From Pseudomonas sp. MYb327 (lineage in GTDB: Bacteria > Pseudomonadota > Gammaproteobacteria > Pseudomonadales > Pseudomonadaceae), in the NCBI RefSeq assembly GCF_040438925.1, contig NZ_CP159258.1, positions 2,184,001 through 2,248,000 of the forward strand: 64,000 nucleotides of DNA, in the 5' to 3' direction. Under the pieces are notes generated by a model. It did not search any database. It saw nothing but the letters and a program-made list of their open reading frames with translations, and was not told the DNA's origin. This document shows positions 36,977-45,684 of this stretch, piece after piece. Numbering within the stretch: position 1 is the first letter of the stretch; each line of letters starts with the position of its first letter. The translations under genes and the position numbers were made by a program.

Positions 36977-38625
36977 GCGCTCTGCTCCGCCCATTGCACG
37001 TAGCAAACGGCAATCGGCATGCGGTGCTCGTGGCAGAACTCCAGCCAGCGCAACTGGTTGTCCTGCAAGCGATCCCCCGGGCCCTTGACTTCGATCATGC
37101 GGTAGGTCTTTTGCTGCGGCCAGAACTGGATCAGGTCCGGCATACCGGCGCGATTGGCCTTGATGTCCAGCAGCAAGCGGTTGAACCAGTGGTTGAGGTG
37201 CGCGGCCGGCAAACAATCGAGGGCTTGTTCCAGCAGCTCTTCGCTGAGCATTCCCCAGAATACGAAGGGCGATTGAACACCCCACTTTTGTACATAACGC
37301 TCACGGATGGTCTGGCGGTAGCGTCCGTCGTCAAGTTCCGCGAGGCACGCCTGGAACAAATCGGCCCGGCGGCTATGGAAATCCTCATTCAGTAGATCCA
37401 CCGGGCCGCGCTGGAACGGGTGAAAAAACGCCCCCGGCAGCGGCGCGAAAATCGCCGGCCAGCACAGCAGACCGAACAGCGAGTTGATCAGGCCGTTTTC
37501 GACGTAGTGCACCGGCGCCGATTCTTCCGACAAGTGCGACTGAACGTAATACTCCACCGACATCAGCGGGTCGGTCCTGGGCAGTTGCAGGTCCAGGCGC
37601 AGCATTGCTTGCGGGGAACGACGTTTCATCGGCGGCCCACCCAATTTACGGCGCAACCTCGGCAACATCCTGAGCAACAGCTGTTGCTCGGTGGCGCTTT
37701 CTGGGGCTTGCTCCGCTCGCGCCGCCAGCTCCAGCGCCAACTCATATTCGCCACAACGCTCCAGCACGCGGATCAGCCGCAAGCGGGCACCGGGATATGT
37801 GCATGTTCGGTACAGAGCCAACGCGGTGGAAAAATCCGCCATGCGTTCGCAATGCTGGGCCATCTGGAACAGCAGTTTGTCTCGACGCCGTTGTAGCCAG
37901 GGATTGCTCAATGTCAGCCCGTTGACCTGCTCAACAATGCCCGCCAGCGCCTCACCGGCTTCGAACTGTTGCTGGCACGCGTGGAGGAACATGCAGGCTT
38001 CGACGTCCTCGCGGCTGCGCAAGCCCCGGGAATCGGCGCAGAACTCGACCTTTTCGTAGGTAAAAATGCCCAGGTCAGCCAGCACGAACTCGGACCAGTC
38101 CTGGTAAAGATTGCCGAAAAACATCAAGCGCAGGCGATCGCACAGGCCCATGATGGTCAGGCTGAACAAACGGTCATCCAGCGCCGGGCACCAGTCTCTG
38201 AAGACTTTTGCTTCAGGGAATTGCTCGCTCAGTGCAGGCAGCCAATCTATTTTTTTTCCCTTGGGATGATCGATGGCACTGCCCAGACATTGAAGAATCT
38301 CAGCCTTGAGCAACACTTCGAACAGCGCCTCGATCGACAGTGGCAACTGCTCATCAATCCACCCCAACGTCAGCAATGGCTCGGCAGCACTGGCGATATC
38401 ACCGATCTCGGCGTAGTGAAGTTTGCTGAGTCTGAAGTGAATTCCTTTGCGCATGACTATCCTGACCAATAGCGCCCGGGATTCACGCGACAACCGATTG
38501 CACTCAGCAATGAATTGTTGCTCCTCGACGCTCAACACATCGGCATAGCGATGCTCAAGCCAATCAAGCACTTGCATGAAGTTGTTGAGGTAATAGAACG
38601 GATCGTCGAGGGGATTTGCAGTCAC
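36973..38625 (-). CDS. FAN1-type VRR-NUC structure-specific nuclease
   Basis: A 550-residue protein with a C-terminal VRR-NUC domain: MPDLIQFWPQQKTYRMIEVKGPGDRLQDNQLRW gives the PD, EVK and Q residues of the nuclease centre, split by spacing as in FAN1 (residues about 490-530). The helical N-terminal two-thirds fits bacterial FAN1, a 5' flap nuclease that unhooks interstrand DNA crosslinks; a Pseudomonas FAN1 has been structurally studied. It overlaps the helicase start by two bases, so the pair is translated together and probably works on the same lesions. The start is ATG 38625. Confidence 0.88.
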   Translation of the reverse strand: MTANPLDDPFYYLNNFMQVLDWLEHRYADVLSVEEQQFIAECNRLSRESRALLVRIVMRKGIHFRLSKLHYAEIGDIASAAEPLLTLGWIDEQLPLSIEALFEVLLKAEILQCLGSAIDHPKGKKIDWLPALSEQFPEAKVFRDWCPALDDRLFSLTIMGLCDRLRLMFFGNLYQDWSEFVLADLGIFTYEKVEFCADSRGLRSREDVEACMFLHACQQQFEAGEALAGIVEQVNGLTLSNPWLQRRRDKLLFQMAQHCERMADFSTALALYRTCTYPGARLRLIRVLERCGEYELALELAARAEQAPESATEQQLLLRMLPRLRRKLGGPPMKRRSPQAMLRLDLQLPRTDPLMSVEYYVQSHLSEESAPVHYVENGLINSLFGLLCWPAIFAPLPGAFFHPFQRGPVDLLNEDFHSRRADLFQACLAELDDGRYRQTIRERYVQKWGVQSPFVFWGMLSEELLEQALDCLPAAHLNHWFNRLLLDIKANRAGMPDLIQFWPQQKTYRMIEVKGPGDRLQDNQLRWLEFCHEHRMPIAVCYVQWAEQSA

Positions 38626-38836
38626 AGGAAAAAGGGGCCATGGCGAAGGAGTACTGGTTATGCGTACAGATACCAGTATCGACCTGCCCGGTGCAAACGG
38701 AAAAAGATAAGCGGCGGCACTGTCGGGGAAATTTTCTGACGCGTCGAACTTTATGCCGATCCATTACACCAATCGCGATAGAGATGCGGGCGTTTAAAAA
38801 ATTCGCACCATTTATTTACCAACAAGAGAGGTGGCT

Positions 38837-39061
38837 ATGAACATCAAGACTCTGGGTCTGCCCCTGGCAGTAGCGGCGTTTCTGGCTCTGGCCGGTTGCG
38901 CGACGCCAACGGTCGTCACCCTGCAGAATGGCACCCAGTATCTGACCAAGGACATGCCGCAAACCAAGACCAAGGATGGCTTCTACGAATTCGAAGATAT
39001 TTCCGGTGCGATGGTCAAGGTCAGGGCTGACGAAGTGGCCACGATTCGCCAGGAAGACTGA
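38837..39061 (+). CDS. YgdI/YgdR-family lipoprotein
   Basis: A 74-residue lipoprotein: signal MNIKTLGLPLAVAAF continues to the lipobox LALAGC, so Cys near residue 20 is lipidated. The mature part has the YgdI/YgdR beta-barrel (SH3-like) wording, VTLQNGTQYLTKDMPQTK and YEFEDISG. Its role is unknown. I choose ATG 38837 with AGAGAGG upstream; a GTG at 38831 is less likely. It sits 12 bases before the MliC fusion gene. Confidence 0.87.
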   Translation: MNIKTLGLPLAVAAFLALAGCATPTVVTLQNGTQYLTKDMPQTKTKDGFYEFEDISGAMVKVRADEVATIRQED

Positions 39062-39073
39062 GGTCCGGGCCAA

Positions 39074-39733
39074 ATGAAACTGGTCGCGCCCCTTCTGGCC
39101 TCCCTCCTCGCCGCCTTTGCGTGTGCGATTACGAGTACCTGTGCCAGCGCTGGAACATTCCCGACCATCCCCAATACCAGCTTCGACTGCGCTCGGGCTT
39201 CGGCATCCATCGAAAAACTCATCTGTCGCGATCCGCAACTCAAGCGAATGGAAATTGAGCTGACGCGTCTTTATCGCCTGGTGCTCACCGATGAGCGTTC
39301 GGTACCGCCACCGGATAAAGTCGAGGTTGAACAACGCTTCTGGGTTCTTGAACGTAACGCGTGTGCCGCCGAAGCGGAGCCCAAAGCGTGTACGGTCCGC
39401 AGCTATGCCGAGCGGGCGTTCCAGTTGCGCCAGGGTTCGGCCATTGCCCGGACAAAAGACCCCAGCCGACTCAGCGAAGGCCCCGTAGCCTTTCGCTGCG
39501 CGGGGTTGAACGCATTGGTGGCTGCCACTTACTTCACGGTTGAGCCCGGCGTCGTATACCTGAAATGGGCCAACGCCTCGGCGACCCTGAGTCAGGTGCC
39601 GAGTGAGTATGCGCCGCTCTACAAGGGCAAGGATTCCAAGGGCAGCTACAGCTTTTCGCAGAACGGCGACGAGGTGTTTTTGCAAATACCCGGGTCAGGG
39701 CAAATGCGCTGTACGGCCGAGCCGATCGGCTGA
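39074..39733 (+). CDS. LprI-like / MliC fusion, putative c-type lysozyme inhibitor
   Basis: A 219-residue secreted protein. A signal peptide ends near residue 26 (CASAG). Residues about 34-125 resemble LprI/DUF1311 (SFDCARASASIEKLICRDP, then paired cysteines). Residues about 140-215 resemble MliC (FRCAGLNALVAATYF, LSQVPSEYAPLYKG, MRCTAEP). MliC proteins block host or competitor c-type lysozyme in the periplasm. Here both modules sit in one chain. It is encoded just behind a small lipoprotein gene and probably cotranscribed. Confidence 0.75.
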   Translation: MKLVAPLLASLLAAFACAITSTCASAGTFPTIPNTSFDCARASASIEKLICRDPQLKRMEIELTRLYRLVLTDERSVPPPDKVEVEQRFWVLERNACAAEAEPKACTVRSYAERAFQLRQGSAIARTKDPSRLSEGPVAFRCAGLNALVAATYFTVEPGVVYLKWANASATLSQVPSEYAPLYKGKDSKGSYSFSQNGDEVFLQIPGSGQMRCTAEPIG

Positions 39734-39764
39734 ATCCCTGTCACCGGCCCGGCGCGCATCACCT

Positions 39765-40850
39765 TCAACTGCCGGTGCGAATCTTGTTCCATACCCGTGT
39801 ACGAATCCGGTCGATGTTCAATGGCATCGCTTCCAGGGCGAACAATTTCCCCATCATTTCCGGGCTCGGATAGACCTTGGTGTCGTTCTTGATGGCCGGA
39901 TCGACGAGGCTGTCTGCCTGTTCGTTGCCATTGGCGTAATGCACATAGTTAGTGATGCTGGCCATGACGTCCGGACGCAGCAGGTAGTTCATGAAGGGGT
40001 AGCCGGCCTTTTCGTCCGGGGCATCGACGGGCATGGCCACCATGTCGAACCAGATAGCCGCGCCTTCCTTGGGAATCGCGTAGCCGATGTCGATGCCATT
40101 CTTGGCTTCCTTGGCACGGCTCTCGGCTTGCAGGATGTCGCCGGAGAACCCGACCGCCACGCAAATATCGCCGTTGGCCAGGTCGCTGGTGTACTTGGAC
40201 GAGTGGAAATAGCTGATGTAAGGCCGTACTTTCATCAGCAACGCTTCGGCTTTCTTGTAGTCTTCCGGGTTTTTACTGTGATGCGGCAGGCCCAGGTAAT
40301 TAAGCGCGGCCGGCAGCAGTTCCGGGCCGTTATCGAGGATGGCCACGCCGCATTTCTGCAACTTTTCCATGTTTTCTGGCTTGAAGATCAGGTCCCAGGA
40401 ATCCACCGGCGCGTTGTCGCCCAACACCGCTTTCACCTTGGCAATGTTGTAGCCGATACCGGTGCTGCCCCACAGGTACGGGAAGCCGTGTTCGTTACCC
40501 GGATCGTTGGTTTGCAAGGCTTTGAGCAGCACCGGGTTGAGGTTTTTCCAGTTCGGCAATTGGCTCTTGTCGAGTGTCTTCAGCGCCTTGCCTTCGATCT
40601 GGCGTGCCATGAAGTGGTTGGACGGGAACACCACGTCGTAGCCGGATTTGCCGGTCATCAACTTGCCGTCGAGGGTTTCGTTGCTGTCGTAGACGTCGTA
40701 AGTGAAGGCGATGCCGGTTTCTTTCTGGAAGTTTTTCGTGGTGTCCGGCGCGATGTAGTCCGACCAGTTGTAGATCTTGACGGTGTCCGCCGCCTGACTG
40801 ATTGAAGCGACCAGCAATAGCGGCGCGAGGGTCAGTGTCTTTCGGAGCAT
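39765..40850 (-). CDS. SpuD/PotF-type polyamine-binding periplasmic protein
   Basis: A 361-residue protein with signal peptide (about 1-20, ending SISQAA). The mature part begins DTVKIYNWSDYIAP, and includes YDVVFPSNHFMARQIEGKA and GYAIPKEGAAIWFDMVAMP, typical of SpuD, SpuE and PotF putrescine/spermidine-binding proteins. No permease genes adjoin. It is the last gene of the amine cluster on the minus strand, 53 bases after the cupin gene. Specificity (putrescine, spermidine, agmatine) cannot be decided by eye. Confidence 0.9.
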   Translation of the reverse strand: MLRKTLTLAPLLLVASISQAADTVKIYNWSDYIAPDTTKNFQKETGIAFTYDVYDSNETLDGKLMTGKSGYDVVFPSNHFMARQIEGKALKTLDKSQLPNWKNLNPVLLKALQTNDPGNEHGFPYLWGSTGIGYNIAKVKAVLGDNAPVDSWDLIFKPENMEKLQKCGVAILDNGPELLPAALNYLGLPHHSKNPEDYKKAEALLMKVRPYISYFHSSKYTSDLANGDICVAVGFSGDILQAESRAKEAKNGIDIGYAIPKEGAAIWFDMVAMPVDAPDEKAGYPFMNYLLRPDVMASITNYVHYANGNEQADSLVDPAIKNDTKVYPSPEMMGKLFALEAMPLNIDRIRTRVWNKIRTGS

Positions 40851-40903
40851 GAGTCGATTCCTGTAAAGGTTGTTTTTGTTTGGCAGGCAATCAAAAGATC
40901 AAA

Positions 40904-41248
40904 TCAAAAAATCAAAACGTAGGTCTTGCGTACGGTTTCCTGGATGTCCCAGATGCCGAGGGTGTTGGCGGGCAACATCAGTGCATCGCCAGCTTCTATG
41001 TGCAGGGTTTCGCCGCCGCCATCCGGGGTGAACGTGCAGCGGCCCTGAATGAAGTGACAGAATTCCTGGGCGACGATCTGCCGCCGCCAGCGGCCGGGCG
41101 TGCACTCCCAGACGCCGGTTTCGACGCCGTCATCGCGCTCGACGCTGGTGGTCGACGCCACGGCGACGGGTGCACCCAGCGGCACGGCGACCGGGTTGGA
41201 CTCTTCGAGTTTCAGGGTGGCGGTGTTCTTGAATTGGGTGATGCTCAT
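40904..41248 (-). CDS. Cupin-domain protein (DUF861-like)
   Basis: A 114-residue single-cupin protein. The motif QEFCHFIQGRCTFTPDGGGE followed by GDALMLPANTLGIWD is the two-part cupin signature. It probably binds or modifies a small amine-derived acid, but no substrate can be named. It lies between the oxidoreductase and binding-protein genes, all on one strand. The start is ATG 41248. Confidence 0.85.
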   Translation of the reverse strand: MSITQFKNTATLKLEESNPVAVPLGAPVAVASTTSVERDDGVETGVWECTPGRWRRQIVAQEFCHFIQGRCTFTPDGGGETLHIEAGDALMLPANTLGIWDIQETVRKTYVLIF

Positions 41249-41291
41249 GGGATTACCTGTCGATCAAGCCTATAGAAGAAGAGCGTGTCGT

Positions 41292-42713
41292 TTACTGCAT
41301 GAAACCTTCCATGAACCCCGCGACCCCGCTGGCGAGTTTGCGCCGCCAGGGCGACGTGGCCGGGTTGGCCAGCGTCTGGTCTTCGTGGACGAAGCTGCGG
41401 ATGATCGCGTTGTAGCCGAGCCAGCGGCATGGCTCGGGTTCCCAGGCCCGGAGTGCATCGAGGCCGCCCTGCGGGATGACCCAGGGCTGGTGAACCAGTT
41501 CGGTATCGCGTTGCAGGATCAGGTCGGCAAGTGTTCGCCCGCCGAGGTTACTGGCGCCCACGCCCTCGCCGCCGTAACCGCCGGACAAGGCAATACCGCT
41601 GGCGCGGTCGCAGAGCATGTGCGGCTTGAACCGTCGTGACATGCCCAAGTTGCCGCCCCAGCCGTGGGTAATCTGCACGTTCTTGAGTTGGGGGAAGAGT
41701 TCGCCGAACAGATAGCGCCTTAGCTCGACTTCGCTGGTGCTCAGGTCGAAGTCATGGCGCAACTTGCCGGCAAACTGATAGCCGCCCCGAGCGCCGAAGA
41801 TCAAGCGATTGTCCGCCGTGCGCTGGCCGTAAGTGACCTGGCGGCTGCTTTCGCTGAACGCCTGGCCGCGACTCAGACCGATTTCGTCCCAAGTGGTGGC
41901 GGACAGCGGTTCCGTGGCGACGATCAGACTTTGCACCGGCAACTGATAACGCCCCAATGGCGGCAGCGTGACCGAATAGCCTTCCACCGCCGGCACTACC
42001 CAGCGGCTACGCACCGAGGCTTTCGCCGTGCGCAGGCTGCCCGACTGCCACTGGGTAACCGGGCTGTTTTCGTAGATCTTGACGCCCATGCGTTCAACCG
42101 TGCGCGCCAGACCGCGTACCAGTTTGGCCGGGTGCAAGGTGGCGACGTGCGGCGCATAAATGCCGCCATAGGGTTTGGCGATGCGGATCTGTTGGGCCAA
42201 CTGCTCAGGAGTCAGCCAGCGGTAATCGTTATCGTTGAGGCCCTGACTATGAAGCTTGTCCAGATACTGTCGCAGGCTGGTTTCCTGCTCCGGGTAGCGA
42301 GCGGCGCAATAAAGCACCCCACCTTTGCGAAAATCGCAGTCGATGCCTTCACGTTCAATGACGATTTCCACTTCATCGGGGATGGTGTGCAACAAATCGT
42401 AGGACGCCCGGCGTTGCTCGGGTGATAAGTGGGCCAACAGCCGGTCTTCACCCAGAAGATTGCCCATCAACCAGCCGCCATTACGCCCCGAGGCGCCAAA
42501 GCCAGCGGTTTGCGCCTCGACGATGGCAATGTTCAACCCGGGAGCCTGGCGTTTGAGGTAATACGCGGTCCACAGCCCGGTATAACCGGCGCCGATGATC
42601 GCCACGTCGACATCCAGGTCTTGCTCCAGCGCCGCACGGGCCTGTAGCGGCTCGTCGAGTTGGTCCATCCATAAACTGATAGTGCGCCACGCCGGCATGT
42701 CTGACTCCGCCAC
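41292..42713 (-). CDS. FAD-dependent amine/amino acid oxidoreductase (DAO family)
   Basis: A 473-residue flavoprotein. A dinucleotide-binding motif DVAIIGAGYTGLWTAYYLKR (near 32-51) begins the DAO fold, followed by GFGASGRNGGWL (near 70-81). The C-terminal end holds SGGYGGEGVGASNLGGRTLADLI. This is the plan of gamma-glutamylputrescine oxidase (PuuB/PauB) and relatives, which deaminate amines with O2. With the polyamine-binding protein and cupin downstream, an amine-catabolic role is likely but inferred. The start is ATG 42713. Confidence 0.85.
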   Translation of the reverse strand: MAESDMPAWRTISLWMDQLDEPLQARAALEQDLDVDVAIIGAGYTGLWTAYYLKRQAPGLNIAIVEAQTAGFGASGRNGGWLMGNLLGEDRLLAHLSPEQRRASYDLLHTIPDEVEIVIEREGIDCDFRKGGVLYCAARYPEQETSLRQYLDKLHSQGLNDNDYRWLTPEQLAQQIRIAKPYGGIYAPHVATLHPAKLVRGLARTVERMGVKIYENSPVTQWQSGSLRTAKASVRSRWVVPAVEGYSVTLPPLGRYQLPVQSLIVATEPLSATTWDEIGLSRGQAFSESSRQVTYGQRTADNRLIFGARGGYQFAGKLRHDFDLSTSEVELRRYLFGELFPQLKNVQITHGWGGNLGMSRRFKPHMLCDRASGIALSGGYGGEGVGASNLGGRTLADLILQRDTELVHQPWVIPQGGLDALRAWEPEPCRWLGYNAIIRSFVHEDQTLANPATSPWRRKLASGVAGFMEGFMQ

Positions 42714-42748
42714 TCAAACTTCGATGACGGTGATCCTAGTGCGTGGCC

Positions 42749-43564
42749 TCAGAGGCTGTCTTGCGCGCGTGCACGCAAAGAAATTTGTTTCGCGTAAGCC
42801 TTGGGCGACTGGCCAGTGTGCTGGCGGAAACAGCTGTAGAACGCCGACAGTGAGTTGAAACCGGCAGCAAATGCCAGTTCGTCAACGCGCACCGGCGGCG
42901 TGGCGTTGTCCAGCGCTGCGAGCAAGTGTTGCAGGCGTGCCTGGTTGACGTAGCGATAAAAGCTCTGACCCAGCACTTGATTGAGCAGATAGGAAATCTG
43001 ATTGCGGCTGTACCCGCACTCCTTCGCCACGCGTTGCAGATCGAGTTCGGGATCGAGGTAAGGCTGTTTGCTCAGGAAGTATTGCTGGAGGTCTTCGGCC
43101 ATGAAGCTCAATTGACGCGGCGATAAGCCAAGCCGACTCTCGGCCGGACGCCGCTTACTGGCGCTCTGGCTGGCCAGTTGCTCGCGGACCAGCGAGGCAT
43201 ATTCGTTAACGCGCCAGATCAAGCCATCGCGCACGGTAATCGCTTCACTGGAGCGAAACGACACCAGCCCGTTAGTGCCGCGCAAGGTCATCTGGTATTG
43301 AATGAACGCCGTGTTGCCATCCAGACGGATTCGGTCCGAGTGTTCCAGTGCTTCATCCGGATTGCGCGGCATGCTGACGCGCACGTACTCACGCAGTTCA
43401 TCCAGGCCCATCACTCGGTTCTGGAAAAAATCGTTGTACTGGACGTCGGGGTGATACAGCGCCATGACGCCATCCAGGTCCCGGTGCTTCCAGCACAAGT
43501 GATAGCGCATGACCGTCTCGCCCGTGGCCTGGGTTTGCAACGGACCATCATCATCAGCGCGCAT
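42749..43564 (-). CDS. AraC-family regulator with N-terminal SnoaL-like domain
   Basis: A 271-residue protein. Residues about 10-135 look like an NTF2/SnoaL fold (VMRYHLCWKHRDLDGVMALYHPDVQYNDFF). Residues about 165-265 are the two helix-turn-helix AraC domain (LDLQRVAKECGYSRNQISYLLNQ and VDELAFAAGFNSLSAFYSCFRQHTGQSPKAYAK). The unusual sensor domain implies a small hydrophobic or organic ligand. It sits upstream of the FAD oxidase on the same strand and probably controls the amine cluster. I choose ATG 43564; the longer frame to 43714 adds no family sequence. Confidence 0.82.
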   Translation of the reverse strand: MRADDDGPLQTQATGETVMRYHLCWKHRDLDGVMALYHPDVQYNDFFQNRVMGLDELREYVRVSMPRNPDEALEHSDRIRLDGNTAFIQYQMTLRGTNGLVSFRSSEAITVRDGLIWRVNEYASLVREQLASQSASKRRPAESRLGLSPRQLSFMAEDLQQYFLSKQPYLDPELDLQRVAKECGYSRNQISYLLNQVLGQSFYRYVNQARLQHLLAALDNATPPVRVDELAFAAGFNSLSAFYSCFRQHTGQSPKAYAKQISLRARAQDSL

Positions 43565-43828
43565 AAAGGTCTCGGTGGAAAAAAGCCGAGCTTGCCGAAA
43601 TTCCGCTGCCGCTTCAATGGCCAGCCGGGCGCAGATTATCGACTGAGAATCCCTGGCTTTCGTGACCTGTATCAAAAAAACGCGAGCAATCGCCAAACGG
43701 CCTGAAAAATCCACATTATTTTCACATCCGGGTGCTACTTTTACAGTCTGTCACTGGTTGAACCATTGAAGGTTCTTCCCTCCTACCCTGAGCTAAAGGA
43801 AGCGCTCGATGAAGAAGGCGGGCAACAT

Positions 43829-44101
43829 ATGAATAAAGGATTCAGTAAGGTCACATTTCCAAACGCCTGCCAGCTGATGCGCTGGCATTTTCATCCCATG
43901 GGTTTTGAGGCGAGCATGGACGCCCCGGGCAGCATGATTGCCCGTTTGTTTGATCGGGCCACTGGCGAGACCATGATCGCCATTGCCGGCATTCCTTGCG
44001 CAACGGTCATGAATGCCGCCGATGTAGAACGAATAATCGAAGCCGTGGAAGATGAGCTTGAGACGTTCATTCCCCCGGTGGCGCTCAGGAGTTATGCCTG
44101 A
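43829..44101 (+). CDS. DUF1652 family protein
   Basis: A 90-residue protein of the Pseudomonas DUF1652 family, with the FPNACQLMRWHFHPMGFEASMDAPGSM core and a VERIIEAVEDEL helix. Function is unknown. ATG 43829 gives a length usual for the family; a TTG at 43766 would extend it by 21 residues. A strong terminator follows. Confidence 0.8.
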   Translation: MNKGFSKVTFPNACQLMRWHFHPMGFEASMDAPGSMIARLFDRATGETMIAIAGIPCATVMNAADVERIIEAVEDELETFIPPVALRSYA

Positions 44102-44133
44102 AGGCCGAAAAGTCATAAAGATGCCCTTTTGCT

Positions 44134-44166
44134 AATGCCGATCAGTTTTGGCTGATCGGCATTTTT
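44134..44166 (+). terminator. Rho-independent terminator, 12-bp stem
   Basis: AATGCCGATCAG-ttttgg-CTGATCGGCATT is a perfect 12-bp stem with a 6-base loop, followed by T residues. It lies 33 bases after the DUF1652 stop and just before the convergent LysR gene's stop, and could serve both. Confidence 0.92.
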
Positions 44167-44170
44167 GCAT

Positions 44171-45037
44171 TCAGCCATCGTTCGGTATCAGACAACTGGC
44201 AAACAACTGCTGAATCGGTTGAGTTCGCTGGCTATAGCGCTGCAACAACACCATCTCTCGATAAAACGTCAAGTCGCCCAAGCGAATCACCCTGACCTTC
44301 GCCCCATGCTCAAGCCACAACCCTGCCTCGGGTAGCAGCGATACGCCCAATCCGCATTCGACCATTTTGACGATGGCTTCGAGCTCATCCAGTTCCAGTA
44401 CAACGTGCACATCAATCTGCCGTTCGCGCAGAAACCGCGTGACCAGCCGGCCGCCGAACGAATTGCGGTCGTAGCGTACATGGGGATGCTCGGCGAGCAA
44501 CTGCAACGGCTCTTCGCCTTCAAGGTCCATTGGCACAATCAGTACGAACGGCTCCCGGCGAATCAACTGCGCCGATAGCTCCTTGGGAAGTTCGAACGGG
44601 GGCTTGATCAGGATCGCCAGGTCCACTTCGCCCGTGTCCACCTGACTCAACAAGTTCAGTGACACGCCGGGTACCAGTTTCGGTTCGAGCAGGGGTGCCT
44701 GCTGGCGCAAACGCAGCAGTGCCTGGGGCAGCAGGCCGGTCTGTGCAGTGGCCACAGCGCCAATTTTCAACTCGCCACGGTATTCGCCGACCTCGTCGCT
44801 GACCGCCATCCGATGGAAGGTTTCGAGGATTTCCCTGGCCATGGGTAACGCACGCTGGCCCGCCGCATTGAGAAACGCCTGCCGTCCAGTGCGATCGAAC
44901 AGGCGAATGCCGAGGGTTTGTTCCAGGTTGCGAATCTGCGCACTGACCGCCGACTGCGTCAGGCCGATGTGCATGCCGGCCGCCGCGAACGTGCCGTAGC
45001 GCGTTACCGCGATGAAGGTTTTCAGTTCTCGCAACAT
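44171..45037 (-). CDS. LysR-family transcriptional regulator
   Basis: A 288-residue regulator. The N-terminal helix-turn-helix (LKTFIAVTRYGTFAAAGMHIGLTQSAVSAQIRNLEQTLGIRLFDR) is followed by a LysR substrate-binding domain. It is divergent from the VOC gene at 45150, with about 110 bases between, and probably regulates it; the intergenic space contains the putative LysR box region. Ligand unknown. The start is ATG 45037. Confidence 0.9.
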   Translation of the reverse strand: MLRELKTFIAVTRYGTFAAAGMHIGLTQSAVSAQIRNLEQTLGIRLFDRTGRQAFLNAAGQRALPMAREILETFHRMAVSDEVGEYRGELKIGAVATAQTGLLPQALLRLRQQAPLLEPKLVPGVSLNLLSQVDTGEVDLAILIKPPFELPKELSAQLIRREPFVLIVPMDLEGEEPLQLLAEHPHVRYDRNSFGGRLVTRFLRERQIDVHVVLELDELEAIVKMVECGLGVSLLPEAGLWLEHGAKVRVIRLGDLTFYREMVLLQRYSQRTQPIQQLFASCLIPNDG

Positions 45038-45149
45038 GGCGGCCTCGAATGATCGAAATAATTTGAGCTCGGCGCAAAAACTATCGTCTTTTCATCGAAA
45101 AGCACAGGGTTAAACTCATCACTGACTTCTCTCAAACAAGGAATGCCTG

Positions 45150-45575
45150 ATGCAACTCTCCCCTTTCCACTTGGCCATTCCGGTCTATGACCTGGCCGCC
45201 GCACGGCACTTCTATGGCAGCGTGTTTGGCCTCGAAGAAGGTCGTTCCAGCGAGCACTGGGTTGATTTCAATTTTTTCGGCCATCAACTGGTGATTCACC
45301 TTGCGCCGAAGAACGCCTCACAGGAAGCCGCCCATACCAATGCCGTAGACGGCCATGACGTGCCGGTGCCGCATTTCGGTGTGGTGTTGGCAATGGCGGA
45401 ATGGGAGGCGTTGGCTGAACGTTTGAAGTCGCTGGAGACACGCTTCGTTATTGAGCCAGGGATTCGTTTTCAGGGATTGGTCGGTGAGCAGGCGACGATG
45501 TTCCTGTTCGATCCTTGCGGCAATGCGCTGGAGTTCAAGGCGTTTAAGGATATTGGGCAGTTGTTTGCTAAATAG
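45150..45575 (+). CDS. VOC-family dioxygenase/glyoxalase-like protein
   Basis: A 141-residue single VOC fold. [29 protein letters not shown] at the N-terminus and [20 protein letters not shown] near the C-terminus carry the metal-ligand His and Glu positions. Members include glyoxalases and extradiol dioxygenases; this is likely a small-molecule lyase or isomerase. It is divergent from a LysR gene. Confidence 0.85.
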   Translation: MQLSPFHLAIPVYDLAAARHFYGSVFGLEEGRSSEHWVDFNFFGHQLVIHLAPKNASQEAAHTNAVDGHDVPVPHFGVVLAMAEWEALAERLKSLETRFVIEPGIRFQGLVGEQATMFLFDPCGNALEFKAFKDIGQLFAK

Positions 45576-45594
45576 ATGTTGTCAGCAAGTGCCT

Positions 45595-45661
45595 CATTGC
45601 GAGCAGGCTCGCTCCTGCAGGGGATGCATTTCAAATGTGGGAGCGAGCGTGCTCGCGATGT
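45595..45661. repeat. REP-like inverted pair (GCGAGCAGGCTCGCTCC type)
   Basis: TTGCGAGCAGGCTCGCTCCTGCAG at 45598-45621 without exceeding the unit, faced by GGGAGCGAGCGTGCTCGCGA at about 45639-45658. It is the same family as at 26397-26490 and 58505-58580, and lies between two convergent genes. Confidence 0.85.
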
Positions 45662-45684
45662 GGCCGGTCTATTCAGCGCACTTT

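Noticed and set aside
36977..37285. N-terminal extension of the helicase frame
   Set aside because: It lies in another frame of fan1 and has no family similarity; a TTG at 36976 gives the natural start.
38746..38775. GAACTT as an AlgU-type -35 for the lipoprotein gene
   Set aside because: No matching -10 (TCTGA-like) at 16-17 bases.
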